Assembly (NCBI GenBank): GCA_013698165.1
Contig: JACCVN010000413.1
Span: forward strand, 1 to 9,211
Length of the DNA stretch: 9,211 nt
Direction: 5' to 3'
Source: Parachlamydiaceae bacterium
GTDB taxonomy: Bacteria > Chlamydiota > Chlamydiia > Chlamydiales > Parachlamydiaceae
The notes under the pieces are model-generated. The model saw nothing but the letters and a program-made list of their open reading frames with translations, had not been told where the DNA came from and made no database searches. This document shows, piece by piece, positions 1 through 7,106 of this stretch; position 1 is the stretch's first letter, and every line of letters begins with the position of its first letter. Made by a program: the position numbers and the translations under genes.

Positions 1-548
1 GTTCCCTTGGGCAGTTTTTTAAATTTATTGATCAATTGTTCGATAAAGGCATCTTCAAAGCACGTTCCATAAAGGTAAAGGACTGTTGCGCTGTCGTAGT
101 TAGCTTTTGCGATATCTCCGTGTCTGAACTCGATTTGATCAATCTTAAAACGGTCTTTGACGTGATTGGCCTTTTCCACAAACGTGGGCACCAATTCAAT
201 TCCTGTCACCTTGCAGCCTATAAAAGCTTGTAGCCAAAAACATCCCCTTCCGCGTCCACAGCCAAGCTCAAAAACATGATCTTCTTTTTTAAGGTCGCAG
301 TGTTCAGCGATAATCTGTAGAGATGTTAATGGCGTTTCACCATAAAGATAGGGATCTGCCATACCAATTTCTTTGAGATAGTTGTGGCAGATGCGGTAAG
401 GATTGCGCAGAAAATAACCCCAAAGCAATGCGAGATCCCAACGACGGAAATTTCGATGTCCATAGTAACGCCATACTACCTTGGAATATTCTACAGCATT
501 GCGCTGCATGACCACCAGTTTTAACCAAAGAAGTTCAAAAAATCCCAT
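1..548 (-). CDS. Class I SAM-dependent methyltransferase (3' end outside window)
   Basis: Reading the minus strand from the ATG at 548-546 gives 182 codons without a stop, running off the window edge, so the C-terminus is missing. Residues 94-102 (ELGCGRGRG) are the glycine-rich motif I that binds S-adenosylmethionine in Rossmann-fold methyltransferases. The acidic residue ending the next strand (VTGIE, about 115-119) fits motif II, and HGD at 143-145 fits the adenine-contacting loop. The first 90 residues are rich in aromatic and basic residues (VVWRYYGHRNFRRWD), without a clear membrane segment, and may be a substrate or lid region. The gene starts only 12 nt after the mgtE stop on the same strand, so co-transcription is likely; no strong Shine-Dalgarno is visible. 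The substrate cannot be told from sequence. Methyltransferase class is confident, function is not. Confidence 0.85.
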   Translation of the reverse strand, partial: MGFFELLWLKLVVMQRNAVEYSKVVWRYYGHRNFRRWDLALLWGYFLRNPYRICHNYLKEIGMADPYLYGETPLTSLQIIAEHCDLKKEDHVFELGCGRGRGCFWLQAFIGCKVTGIELVPTFVEKANHVKDRFKIDQIEFRHGDIAKANYDSATVLYLYGTCFEDAFIEQLINKFKKLPKG

Positions 549-560
549 TGTTTTACACCG

Positions 561-2018
561 TCAATTAAAAAAACTGTTGACCAGACGTGCGACAAAAAAG
601 AATACAAACGTAGATAATACGTCATTAAAGGCAGTGACTATAGGACCTGCAGCTACAGCGGGATCGATGCGCAAGCGTATGAATAGAAAGGGTGAAAATG
701 TTCCGAGTGTTGTTGCTGTCATGCAAGCTCCCAAAAGACCTAAACCAACTGTCACACCTAGTGCCAAAGCGCTTTTGTCCGCATGGTGGAACCCCAAATT
801 ACTTAAAGTGTAAACGATCAGTCCGCAGATAATCCCAAAAGCAGTGCCGATCAACAGTCCTATACCCAGCTCTTTCATGATAGCTTCACGGCGAGATCCA
901 GGGGAAAGTTCACCTGTATATAGCCTGCGCACAAGGATCGTACTGCACTGTAAACCGACGTTACCGGACATCATATTAATCAGGGGGACAAAGAAAGGCA
1001 CAATTGCAAACCAGATACGATCATTGAAATAAGTTAAGGCCGTGGATGTCACTAGTCCGGCAGCAAGGGTCACTAAAAGCCAGGGAGCACGCCACATAAA
1101 TCGTTTAAGCACCGGATCGTGCTCGCTGACATCTTCAGCGGTACCCGCAATAGTCGCAATTGTTTCATCGGCGATGTCTTCCATTGCTTCGACCACATCT
1201 TCATATGTGATAACTCCGACAAGACGGTTATATTTGTCAACAACGGGTAGAGCAGGAATTTCATACCTGCTTACAAGATCTACTACTTCATCGCGAGAGG
1301 CATCTGCGGTCACTTTATGCAAGATCGGTCGCATGACTTGACGCAATGGAACATATTGAGGATTGATGATTAAATTTCTCTCAGGCACATATCCTGCCAG
1401 TTCGCCATCATCCGTTAGAACGAAGATTCGGCGTGTCAACTCGATACCTGGGTTATTGCGAATTGCAGTTGCAACTTCTCCTATAGTGGTATTCATTGAA
1501 AAAGCAAAGAATTCGTTGGTCATCAAACGGCCGGCACTATGGCGATCATGCTTTTGCAATTCGCGAATACGCACGGCTTTTTTTGGTTCCAAAAGATCTA
1601 GTACTCTTTTTAAACGCCGATCAGACATGTCATCTAAAATTGAAACAGCTTCATCCGGCGGCATACGCCCTATGAGTGAACGGATTTCCTGATCATCAAT
1701 TTGACGAAAAATTGCTGTGCGCGTGTTATTGCCAGTATTGATCATAAAGATGATCTTGGCATTTAAATCGGGGAGATTTTCATAGACCACAATGCGGGCG
1801 CCAGGCGGCAAACGTGTAACTGCATAAGCTAAATCGATCGGGTCATGTTCGCTTGCGATTTTTGCAATGTCATGCAGTAATATTTGGGCTGTCGGCTGAT
1901 CAAATGCGGTTTCAAGCTTTTCATTTAGCGCATCATCCAGTTGACCGGTACTGTCCATTCCGTGGAGATGAAGTGAATCTTCTTCTTCTAGATCAGTCTC
2001 ATGATTTTTCCTATCCAC
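561..2018 (-). CDS. mgtE: Magnesium transporter MgtE (CBS-domain Mg2+ channel)
   Basis: This 485-aa protein has the full MgtE layout: a cytoplasmic helical N domain (about 40-155), two CBS domains (about 160-220 and 224-283), a linking plug helix (about 284-305) and a C-terminal membrane domain of about five helices (306-485). Family signatures are the SGNVGLQCSTI stretch (351-361) and DPAVAAGPIVTAFNDV (452-467). Asp466 aligns by eye with the conserved pore aspartate of the last helix. In the family the N and CBS domains bind Mg2+ and close the inner-membrane pore when cytosolic Mg2+ is high. The start is GTG (2018-2016), chosen because AGGGGAG lies at 2029-2023, a good Shine-Dalgarno at normal spacing. 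It is the first gene of a probable operon with the methyltransferase and is divergent from typA. The acidic N-terminal tail (residues 1-20) is a little longer than usual. Confidence 0.96.
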   Translation of the reverse strand: MDRKNHETDLEEEDSLHLHGMDSTGQLDDALNEKLETAFDQPTAQILLHDIAKIASEHDPIDLAYAVTRLPPGARIVVYENLPDLNAKIIFMINTGNNTRTAIFRQIDDQEIRSLIGRMPPDEAVSILDDMSDRRLKRVLDLLEPKKAVRIRELQKHDRHSAGRLMTNEFFAFSMNTTIGEVATAIRNNPGIELTRRIFVLTDDGELAGYVPERNLIINPQYVPLRQVMRPILHKVTADASRDEVVDLVSRYEIPALPVVDKYNRLVGVITYEDVVEAMEDIADETIATIAGTAEDVSEHDPVLKRFMWRAPWLLVTLAAGLVTSTALTYFNDRIWFAIVPFFVPLINMMSGNVGLQCSTILVRRLYTGELSPGSRREAIMKELGIGLLIGTAFGIICGLIVYTLSNLGFHHADKSALALGVTVGLGLLGACMTATTLGTFSPFLFIRLRIDPAVAAGPIVTAFNDVLSTFVFFFVARLVNSFFN

Positions 2019-2022
2019 TTTG

Positions 2023-2029
2023 CTCCCCT
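2023..2029 (-). promoter_or_regulatory. Shine-Dalgarno of mgtE, supports a GTG start
   Basis: The minus strand reads AGGGGAG here, four bases before the GTG at 2018-2016. There is no in-frame ATG nearby, so this site decides the start. Confidence 0.7.
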
Positions 2030-2052
2030 AAAACTAAACACTAGTTGAAAAG

Positions 2053-2082
2053 AGTTTATGCCAGCTACACCTAATTTGTCAA
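2053..2082 (-). promoter_or_regulatory. Candidate sigma70-type promoter of mgtE
   Basis: On the minus strand a perfect TTGACA (2082-2077) is followed after 18 bases by TAAACT (2058-2053), which matches 4 of 6 in TATAAT. Transcription would start near 2046, giving a leader of about 28 nt, too short for an Mg2+ riboswitch such as the M-box. Control by Mg2+ is therefore more likely at the level of the CBS-domain protein. The promoter assignment is inferred from consensus match only. Confidence 0.5.
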
Positions 2083-2098
2083 TTTAACATTGAAATAA

Positions 2099-2128
2099 TT
2101 GTTTAATTGTGCTACTCTCAAGTATACT
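2099..2128 (+). promoter_or_regulatory. Candidate sigma70-type promoter of typA
   Basis: TTGTTT (2099-2104), an 18-base gap and TATACT (2123-2128; 5 of 6 in TATAAT) sit 44 bases before the typA ATG. The -35 is weak. This promoter and the mgtE promoter point away from each other, with -35 elements about 16 bp apart, so both fit in the 153-bp gap and could compete for or share regulators. Confidence 0.4.
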
Positions 2129-2171
2129 CCTCGAGTAAACTAACTATTTTACCCAAAAGAAAAAGTATATC

Positions 2172-3980
2172 ATGTACAAACCTGAAAAAATTCGCAATGT
2201 CGCCATTATTGCCCACATTGACCATGGCAAAACCACGATGCTGGACAGTCTTCTTAAACAATCAAAAGTCTTTCGTGATAACCAACATATTCCAGATCGT
2301 GTCATGGATTCCTATGACCAAGAAAAAGAACGCGGCATTACAATTTTTGCAAAACATACATCTATCCACTATGAAGATTATAAAATTAATATCATCGATA
2401 CTCCGGGACATGCCGATTTCTCCGGCGAAGTTGAACGTATTCTTGGAATGGTTAATTCAGTATTACTTCTCGTTGATGCTCAGGATGGGCCTATGCCACA
2501 GACGCGGTTTGTATTGTCTAAATCATTGAAAATGGGTCTCAAACCAATTGTTGTGCTTAATAAAATTGACCGTCCGCATGCTGATCCGGACCGTGTTTTA
2601 GATGAAACTTTTGATCTTTTTGCTGAACTAGGCGCTAACGACGAGCAGTTAGACTTTAGCTACTGTTACGCTTCAGGACTTAGTGGCTTTGCTGTTAAGC
2701 ATCCGGATGATGCGCGTGGCGATATGACACCTCTTCTAGAACTCATTATTTCAGCTGTTGATGCTCCGTCGGGTAATCTTGAAAATCCTTTCCTTATGCA
2801 TGTGGCAACTATTAGCTATGATGATTATGTCGGTCGTCAAGCCTGCGGAAGAATCCTTGAAGGAATCGTGAAAAAAGGCCAGCAAGTAATCCATATTGAC
2901 GAAAGCGGCAACCAAAATAAAATGACGATTACTCGTATCGAAGGTCACTTAGGTCTGGATAAAGTCGAAGTTAACGAAGCCGGTGTGGGTGACATTGCAA
3001 TTCTTTCAGGTATTCCTGAAGTCATCATTGGCGATACTCTGTGCGATCCTTCCAAGATTGTACGCCTTCCTCGGATCAGATTAGATGAACCTACAGTGTC
3101 TGTAGACTTTACCGTCAACAATTCGCCATTTGTTGGTCGTGATGGTAAGCATGTGACAATGAATAAAATTAAAGCCCGCTTAGAAAAGGAAAAGCGCAGC
3201 AATATCTCTTTGCGAATCGAATTTAATGATGACGAGCAAGATAAGATTACTGTTGCAGGCCGTGGAGAGCTTCATTTAGCTGTTCTTATGGAAGCAATGC
3301 GCCGCGAAAACTACGAATTTAGCGTTTCTAAACCAAAGGTAATCCTTAAAATGGTCGATGGGGTCAAAAATGAACCTATCGAGCGTGTAAATGTCGAAGT
3401 TCCTGAAGAATATTCTGGAATGGTTATCGAAGAACTTTCTAAGCGTAAAGGGGAACTTCAGCACTTACATACCGATGAACATGGTATTACTAGCCTTGAG
3501 TTCTTGATTCCAACACGCGGACTCATGGGTTATAGAAACAACTTCCTAACAGCGACTCGAGGTCTTGGAATCTTGACTTCACTTTTTGAGAATTTTTCAC
3601 CTTGGAAAGGAGATATTCCAGGCCGTCCTAGGGGCGTGCTTCTATCTATCTGTCTTGGTAAGGCAAGTGGTTACTCGCTTTTCAACCTACAAGATCGTGG
3701 AGTCATGTTTGTTGGGCCAGGTGAAGATGTATATGAAGGGATGGTTGTGGGCGAAAATACACGCGATAATGACCTTATCGTCAATGTTATTAAGGGGAAG
3801 CAGCTCACGAACGTGCGCGCTTCAGGTACTGATGAGAACATTGTGTTGACTCCTCACCGCAAGTTTACTCTCGAGCAAGCCATCGACTATATTGCGGATG
3901 ATGAGATCATTGAAATCACACCAACAGCCATTCGTATGCGCAAACGCTTTCTGACAGAAAACGAACGCAAAAGAAAGTAA
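2172..3980 (+). CDS. typA: Ribosome-binding translational GTPase TypA/BipA
   Basis: The protein is 602 aa, close to the usual TypA/BipA length. The GTPase domain has all diagnostic motifs: G1 AHIDHGKT (14-21), G2 ERGITI (53-58), G3 DTPGH (76-80) and G4 NKID (130-133). After it come an EF-Tu-like beta-barrel domain (about 205-290), EF-G-like domains III and V (about 300-480; GRGELHLAVLMEAMRREN starts at residue 363) and the TypA-specific C-terminal domain, which binds the ribosomal A site. In other bacteria BipA acts in 50S subunit assembly and in growth under cold or other stress; that role is inferred here from homology. ATG at 2172 gives the typical N-terminus; only an A-rich stretch, not a clear Shine-Dalgarno, precedes it. 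The reading frame is intact. Confidence 0.97.
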   Translation: MYKPEKIRNVAIIAHIDHGKTTMLDSLLKQSKVFRDNQHIPDRVMDSYDQEKERGITIFAKHTSIHYEDYKINIIDTPGHADFSGEVERILGMVNSVLLLVDAQDGPMPQTRFVLSKSLKMGLKPIVVLNKIDRPHADPDRVLDETFDLFAELGANDEQLDFSYCYASGLSGFAVKHPDDARGDMTPLLELIISAVDAPSGNLENPFLMHVATISYDDYVGRQACGRILEGIVKKGQQVIHIDESGNQNKMTITRIEGHLGLDKVEVNEAGVGDIAILSGIPEVIIGDTLCDPSKIVRLPRIRLDEPTVSVDFTVNNSPFVGRDGKHVTMNKIKARLEKEKRSNISLRIEFNDDEQDKITVAGRGELHLAVLMEAMRRENYEFSVSKPKVILKMVDGVKNEPIERVNVEVPEEYSGMVIEELSKRKGELQHLHTDEHGITSLEFLIPTRGLMGYRNNFLTATRGLGILTSLFENFSPWKGDIPGRPRGVLLSICLGKASGYSLFNLQDRGVMFVGPGEDVYEGMVVGENTRDNDLIVNVIKGKQLTNVRASGTDENIVLTPHRKFTLEQAIDYIADDEIIEITPTAIRMRKRFLTENERKRK

Positions 3981-3985
3981 ATAAC

Positions 3986-4014
3986 GTAGCCTGCTGCGAG
4001 ACGCAGCAGGCTAC
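3986..4014. terminator. Perfect 13-bp hairpin between convergent genes (likely bidirectional terminator)
   Basis: GTAGCCTGCTGCG (3986-3998) and its exact complement (4002-4014) enclose a 3-base loop AGA, five bases after the typA stop. The stem is far more GC-rich than the surroundings. No run of T follows on the plus strand and only a T-rich patch follows on the minus strand, so it is not a textbook intrinsic terminator. It could stop transcription from both sides, or it could be a copy of an interspersed palindromic repeat. Confidence 0.6.
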
Positions 4015-4048
4015 AAACGCTGCAGGCTACAAACGCTGCAGGCTACAA
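4006..4048. repeat. 16-nt tandem repeat overlapping the hairpin arm (2.7 copies)
   Basis: The unit GCAGGCTACAAACGCT occurs exactly at 4006-4021 and 4022-4037, with a third partial copy at 4038-4048. The first nine bases of each unit (GCAGGCTAC) are the outer part of the right arm of the adjacent hairpin, so the left arm (3986-3998) can pair with any of three copies. The array ends just before the stop codon of the minus-strand gene at 4049. Confidence 0.85.
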
Positions 4049-4690
4049 TTACCCTCTTAAATACCCTTTCCTTTTCCATGACTTGTTGAATGCGGTTAAA
4101 CTATCGTAATTGTTGGCATGTACAGCTGAATGTCCACTCATCTTCTGATACCAATAATGTTCATCAAAAGTGTTGTAAGTTGACACATATGTATTTTTAC
4201 CGAATACTTTTTTTTCTACGCCTAGCTTTATGAGTGCAGCGGTATCAATGGAATTTTGATACTCTATAAACTCTATGCTTTTCACATATTTTTCTTTATC
4301 GATCTTCTGATTTGTAGCTAATGAAAAAAGCTGGTTAAATTGAGGAGTTTTCAATGCATTATGGAGTTCAAAAATTAGAGATGCAATGATTTCTTCTTCA
4401 GAATTATGGCTGGATAAATTGATGAAAATAATTCTTCTGTCCGGGTCCCAACAGGCACCAAATTTTACGGAACATTCATTTTTAGCAACTGAAAGGCGTA
4501 AGGCTCCTTGCTTTAAAATATCACAAATTAATTTGTTACCTTCTTTCAAATTTCTGATAGCACGCAAACTATTTTTTAGCTCGGGAGAGTATTGTACTGA
4601 GACATATTGTTCAGTTGTTTTGGGAGTTGAATATAAGGGTAAGGCTTGGAGTGTCCCTAAAAGAAAATATAATGTTAGTTGAATTTTCAC
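4049..4690 (-). CDS. Exported hypothetical protein with a LIFELHNA motif
   Basis: I prefer the GTG start at 4690-4688 (213 aa), because it gives a classic signal peptide: MKIQ, a hydrophobic core LTLYFLLGTLQAL, then PLYS. The upstream ATG at 4729 adds 13 residues (226 aa) that would bury the signal sequence; neither start has a strong Shine-Dalgarno. In the 226-aa numbering, SEEEIIASLIFELHNALK (110-127) is followed by a helical stretch with KYVKSIEFIEYQ (148-158). I recall similar LIFEL.NA ... E..EY spacing in uncharacterised proteins of amoeba-associated bacteria, but cannot check it. The region loosely resembles a zincin helix that has lost its second histidine, so enzyme activity is doubtful. 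The export prediction suggests a periplasmic, surface or secreted product. It is a lone gene converging on typA. Function unknown. Confidence 0.75.
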   Translation of the reverse strand: MKIQLTLYFLLGTLQALPLYSTPKTTEQYVSVQYSPELKNSLRAIRNLKEGNKLICDILKQGALRLSVAKNECSVKFGACWDPDRRIIFINLSSHNSEEEIIASLIFELHNALKTPQFNQLFSLATNQKIDKEKYVKSIEFIEYQNSIDTAALIKLGVEKKVFGKNTYVSTYNTFDEHYWYQKMSGHSAVHANNYDSLTAFNKSWKRKGYLRG

Positions 4691-4921
4691 TGATGTCCGG
4701 GTTAATGGTTGAAAAAACCAGCATGCCAAACAAGCAATTTTACTAATAGAAAAATATCAACTTAATAAAAAAAATGTTGTGATAATAATAAAAAATTTAT
4801 TACTAAAATCTTGGCGCTATTGAATTAAATTATTTATTATTCTTGTATACATAAGATAATTTTGAGTAGAAACTGCCCAAAAAAGGCATCCGAAATTGCT
4901 CAGTGCACAAATTTTTTTAGG

Positions 4922-4950
4922 TTGAAGTAGGGACTTGTTTTATATATCCT
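4922..4950 (+). promoter_or_regulatory. Weak candidate promoter of the kinase-like gene
   Basis: TTGAAG (4922-4927) and TATCCT (4945-4950) are 17 bases apart and each match four of six consensus bases. Transcription would start near 4957, inside the first dyad, which makes the dyads plausible operators. Confidence is low because the region is AT-rich and chance matches are common. Confidence 0.3.
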
Positions 4951-4955
4951 TGAGC

Positions 4956-4986
4956 GTTAGATTCTAACCCTTTTAGATAGTCTAAA
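4956..4986. promoter_or_regulatory. Two adjacent TTAGA/TCTAA dyads, operator-like
   Basis: GTTAGA-T-TCTAAC (4956-4968) and TTTAGA-TAG-TCTAAA (4972-4986) are perfect inverted repeats that share the half-site TTAGA, four half-sites in 31 bp, ending six bases before the ATG at 4993. The one-base spacer of the first dyad is poor for an RNA hairpin, so protein binding to DNA is the better guess. Confidence 0.5.
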
Positions 4987-4992
4987 TCTTAA

Positions 4993-6612
4993 ATGGAACC
5001 AGCTCATATGCATACTATTCAGAATGACAGAACACCATTAATGAACGCTGGAATTGTCAAAGCAAATAAAAGAAAACTCGACTCAGAGGAATCGACAGAA
5101 ATTTCTTCTTCGAACAAAATTAGTAAATATGGCATTGGCACACGCACCATTAAAACTTTTGAGGCGATGAATAAAAAGCTTTTGGAATGGTTGTTCGAAC
5201 CTCTTGAAAATCTTGGCATGAACCGGAAGGATATTGAGGAAGGCATTTTACGCATTGCCAACGCCATATTCGAATTAGAAAAAGAACCATGCAAATTTGC
5301 TAGGCGCTTTAGCAAAAATGAGGACAGTTTCGACGGAACGATTTTTAAAAATCCCTTTGCTTTCCATTTAAAAAATTCACCTGAAAAAGAAGAAATGAAG
5401 CTGCATATCTATATGCCAAGCGCAATTAAGGGATCCTTTGTTGGTGAAGGGGGTTGCAAAAAAACGAAACACTCTTTGACACTTATAGTTCCCACGAATG
5501 CTTGCAAATCAATAACCTCCACTCCCCTTCCATTGATCAAAATTATCTACTCTGTCATTCAAAGAACCCTGAATTTTTTACCTATTATGAAAATAGACCA
5601 GGTTTATGAAAGTCTTCAATTACAAGAATATCTTATTAAAATTATCCCTCCAGAGGACGCAAGGCTTGCCAGAAACATCGATGTGCGCAGCTATTCTTCC
5701 AAGAATAGGAAAAGGCTAGAAATCGAGCAAGAGTGGTATAATATAGATCTGCATCATGCTAAAATTTATGGTGCGGTACCAATAAACATTAATGCAGCTT
5801 CCGGCTTCCATTCTCTAAGATTTGCAACTAAAGTTGATCTCTTAATAGACCAGGGGAAGTTTCTTATGGTTATGCATCAACAGGGGATTGTGCACGGTGA
5901 TATCAAGGGGGCAAACATACTTCTCAAAATAACGACGGATGGTCTATTGAAGGAGGATTTGACGGATTGTGATGCAATGCAAAAAATTGGACATATTCCG
6001 CCCGATAACACCCCCTATCCTTACTGGGATGCATGTAGGAATAATGGTTTCTTGCTCCCCTCAACCGATGTCCAGGGATTTGTATATGCAATCATGGAGA
6101 TCCTTTCCGTTTATACTGACCATGGTTCTAAATTTTCTAAATACCCTGCGGTTGAATCTAATGAAATGGTTCAAAAGAAACTGCATATTGATATGATTAT
6201 AAAGTCAATTAAGAGCTTCACTGATTTTGAAAATGAGATTTATGAAAAATTAAATAAGGGCTCATGCTCCATTCTTTTAATTGACCTACTGGATACCATT
6301 GAAAAGGCATTCCAGGAATTGCAAAAAATATCCGCTTGGACTGCTGAGCAAGGGCAAGACATCAATACAGCAATGAACGAAATCTTGGTCTTTGAGAAGC
6401 TAATCTCACTTTTGGTGAGACAAAAGCATTCCAATCAAAATTTATGGAAAAATCTCCATTCAAACGTAATACTTCAGAAGATCATTCAAAATGGCACACT
6501 TGAAGAAGCTCAAAAAGCTTTTGACGTGTTGACTAGCTCTACACTTGACTATCTCTCGATTAACTCCGTTCTCGAAGCCCTCATCGAAATTAAATCTATA
6601 GTTAAAATATAG
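4993..6612 (+). CDS. Divergent eukaryote-like protein kinase domain protein
   Basis: This 539-aa protein carries a degenerate kinase fold. SFVGEGGCKKTK (148-159) fits the glycine-rich loop, RLEIEQEW (241-248) fits the helix C region, and VHGDIKGANIL (300-310) is a near-perfect catalytic loop with Asp303, Lys305 and Asn308. The DFG motif is not canonical; DCD (325-327) is the nearest candidate. STDVQGFVYAIMEIL (357-371) matches the SDVYSFG-like segment of subdomain IX. Both ends are extended: an N-terminal helical part (about 55-105) preceded by a basic KANKRKLD stretch (23-30), and a helical C-terminus (about 400-539). The catalytic base and metal-binding Asn are kept, so activity is possible, but the altered DFG leaves a pseudokinase open. 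No signal peptide or membrane segment is seen. Start is uncertain: ATG at 4993 lacks a Shine-Dalgarno and Met6 (5008) is an alternative. A host-directed effector role is inference. Confidence 0.82.
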   Translation: MEPAHMHTIQNDRTPLMNAGIVKANKRKLDSEESTEISSSNKISKYGIGTRTIKTFEAMNKKLLEWLFEPLENLGMNRKDIEEGILRIANAIFELEKEPCKFARRFSKNEDSFDGTIFKNPFAFHLKNSPEKEEMKLHIYMPSAIKGSFVGEGGCKKTKHSLTLIVPTNACKSITSTPLPLIKIIYSVIQRTLNFLPIMKIDQVYESLQLQEYLIKIIPPEDARLARNIDVRSYSSKNRKRLEIEQEWYNIDLHHAKIYGAVPININAASGFHSLRFATKVDLLIDQGKFLMVMHQQGIVHGDIKGANILLKITTDGLLKEDLTDCDAMQKIGHIPPDNTPYPYWDACRNNGFLLPSTDVQGFVYAIMEILSVYTDHGSKFSKYPAVESNEMVQKKLHIDMIIKSIKSFTDFENEIYEKLNKGSCSILLIDLLDTIEKAFQELQKISAWTAEQGQDINTAMNEILVFEKLISLLVRQKHSNQNLWKNLHSNVILQKIIQNGTLEEAQKAFDVLTSSTLDYLSINSVLEALIEIKSIVKI

Positions 6613-6665
6613 TTAACAAAATTTAATTAAAGAATTTAATTTACATTTTAAATAAAGTATATTAT

Positions 6666-6674
6666 TGGTATAAT
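6666..6674 (+). promoter_or_regulatory. Extended -10 promoter of the DUF378 gene
   Basis: TGGTATAAT is a perfect extended -10 (TGnTATAAT). No good -35 lies at normal spacing (TTTACA at 6640-6645 is 23 bases away), which fits an extended -10 promoter. Transcription would start near 6681 and give a leader of about 60 nt. Confidence 0.6.
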
Positions 6675-6729
6675 AAGTGTAGAGATGTATTCATTTAATA
6701 GAAGCAGTTCTGGTGTTAGTAAACCAAGT

Positions 6730-6734
6730 GGAGG
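6730..6734 (+). promoter_or_regulatory. Shine-Dalgarno of the DUF378 gene, fixes its start
   Basis: GGAGG lies five bases before the ATG at 6740. This rules against the in-frame GTG at 6713, which would add nine residues and place the Shine-Dalgarno inside the gene. Confidence 0.8.
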
Positions 6735-6739
6735 TGTTT

Positions 6740-6961
6740 ATGTTAAAGCATGCATGTGTCTTGTGTAAAGTTGTGGGTGCCATTGCAATTATCGGTGCCC
6801 TCAATTGGGGATTAGTAGGTGTGGCAGAGTATAACCTTGTGGATCACCTATTTGGTGCTGGGTCTGTGGTTTCACGCGTTATATATAGCGTTGTTGGACT
6901 TTCAGGTGTTGTACTATTGGTAAGTTATTTTGTAGATTGCCCAAAATGCAATAAATACTAA
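6740..6961 (+). CDS. Small two-helix membrane protein, DUF378 (YuzA-like) family
   Basis: The 73-aa product has two membrane segments. The first (about 11-29) carries the family signature VGAIAIIGALNWGLVGV; the second is at about 44-64. Between them lies the YNLVDHLFGAGS loop typical of DUF378. The family is widespread in bacteria, including Bacillus YuzA, and has no established function. Unusual here is a CxxC at each end: C6/C9 before the first helix and C67/C70 after the second. With two membrane passes both would face the same side, so they could form one four-cysteine site. The gene has its own promoter, Shine-Dalgarno and terminator, so it is a single-gene transcript, probably well expressed. 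Confidence 0.88.
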   Translation: MLKHACVLCKVVGAIAIIGALNWGLVGVAEYNLVDHLFGAGSVVSRVIYSVVGLSGVVLLVSYFVDCPKCNKY

Positions 6962-7009
6962 CTTAAAGTGAATTGCATAAGGCTTGAGAGCTATTCTTTT
7001 TGAATTAAC

Positions 7010-7048
7010 AGAGAATTAGAGAGAAAGTTTTCTTTCTAATTCTCTTTT
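7010..7048 (+). terminator. Intrinsic terminator after the DUF378 gene
   Basis: AGAGAATTA pairs with TAATTCTCT as the outer stem. An inner AGAAAG/CTTTCT stem with a TTTT loop and a small one-sided bulge continues it. TTTT at 7045-7048, then GCTTT, follows at once. It lies 48 bases after the stop at 6961. Confidence 0.8.
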
Positions 7049-7106
7049 GCTTTGTATACTTGTGTTTAGGTTGTAAAAAAATGGTGTTTTTTTCTCACAT
7101 TGTCTT

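Larger units (their letters stand above)
4730..4992. other. AT-rich divergent intergenic region
   Basis: This 263-bp gap separates the minus-strand exported protein from the plus-strand kinase-like gene. I see no open frame of note. It holds poly-A/T stretches, a TTGGCGC half-site (4811-4817), a short TGCC...GGCA dyad near 4874-4888 and, at its right end, a candidate promoter and two dyads listed separately. No convincing promoter for the minus-strand gene was found. Confidence 0.6.

Noticed and set aside
1042..1692. Plus-strand frames inside mgtE
   Set aside because: They are antisense shadows of a well-supported gene.
2046..2052. Mg2+ riboswitch (M-box) ahead of mgtE
   Set aside because: The predicted leader is only about 28 nt, too short to hold one, and no riboswitch-like stem array is visible.
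4006..4048. CRISPR array
   Set aside because: The 16-nt units are directly adjacent with no spacers and overlap a hairpin; there are no cas genes.
6713..6739. Upstream GTG start for the DUF378 gene
   Set aside because: The Shine-Dalgarno GGAGG lies within this extension and correctly spaces the ATG at 6740.
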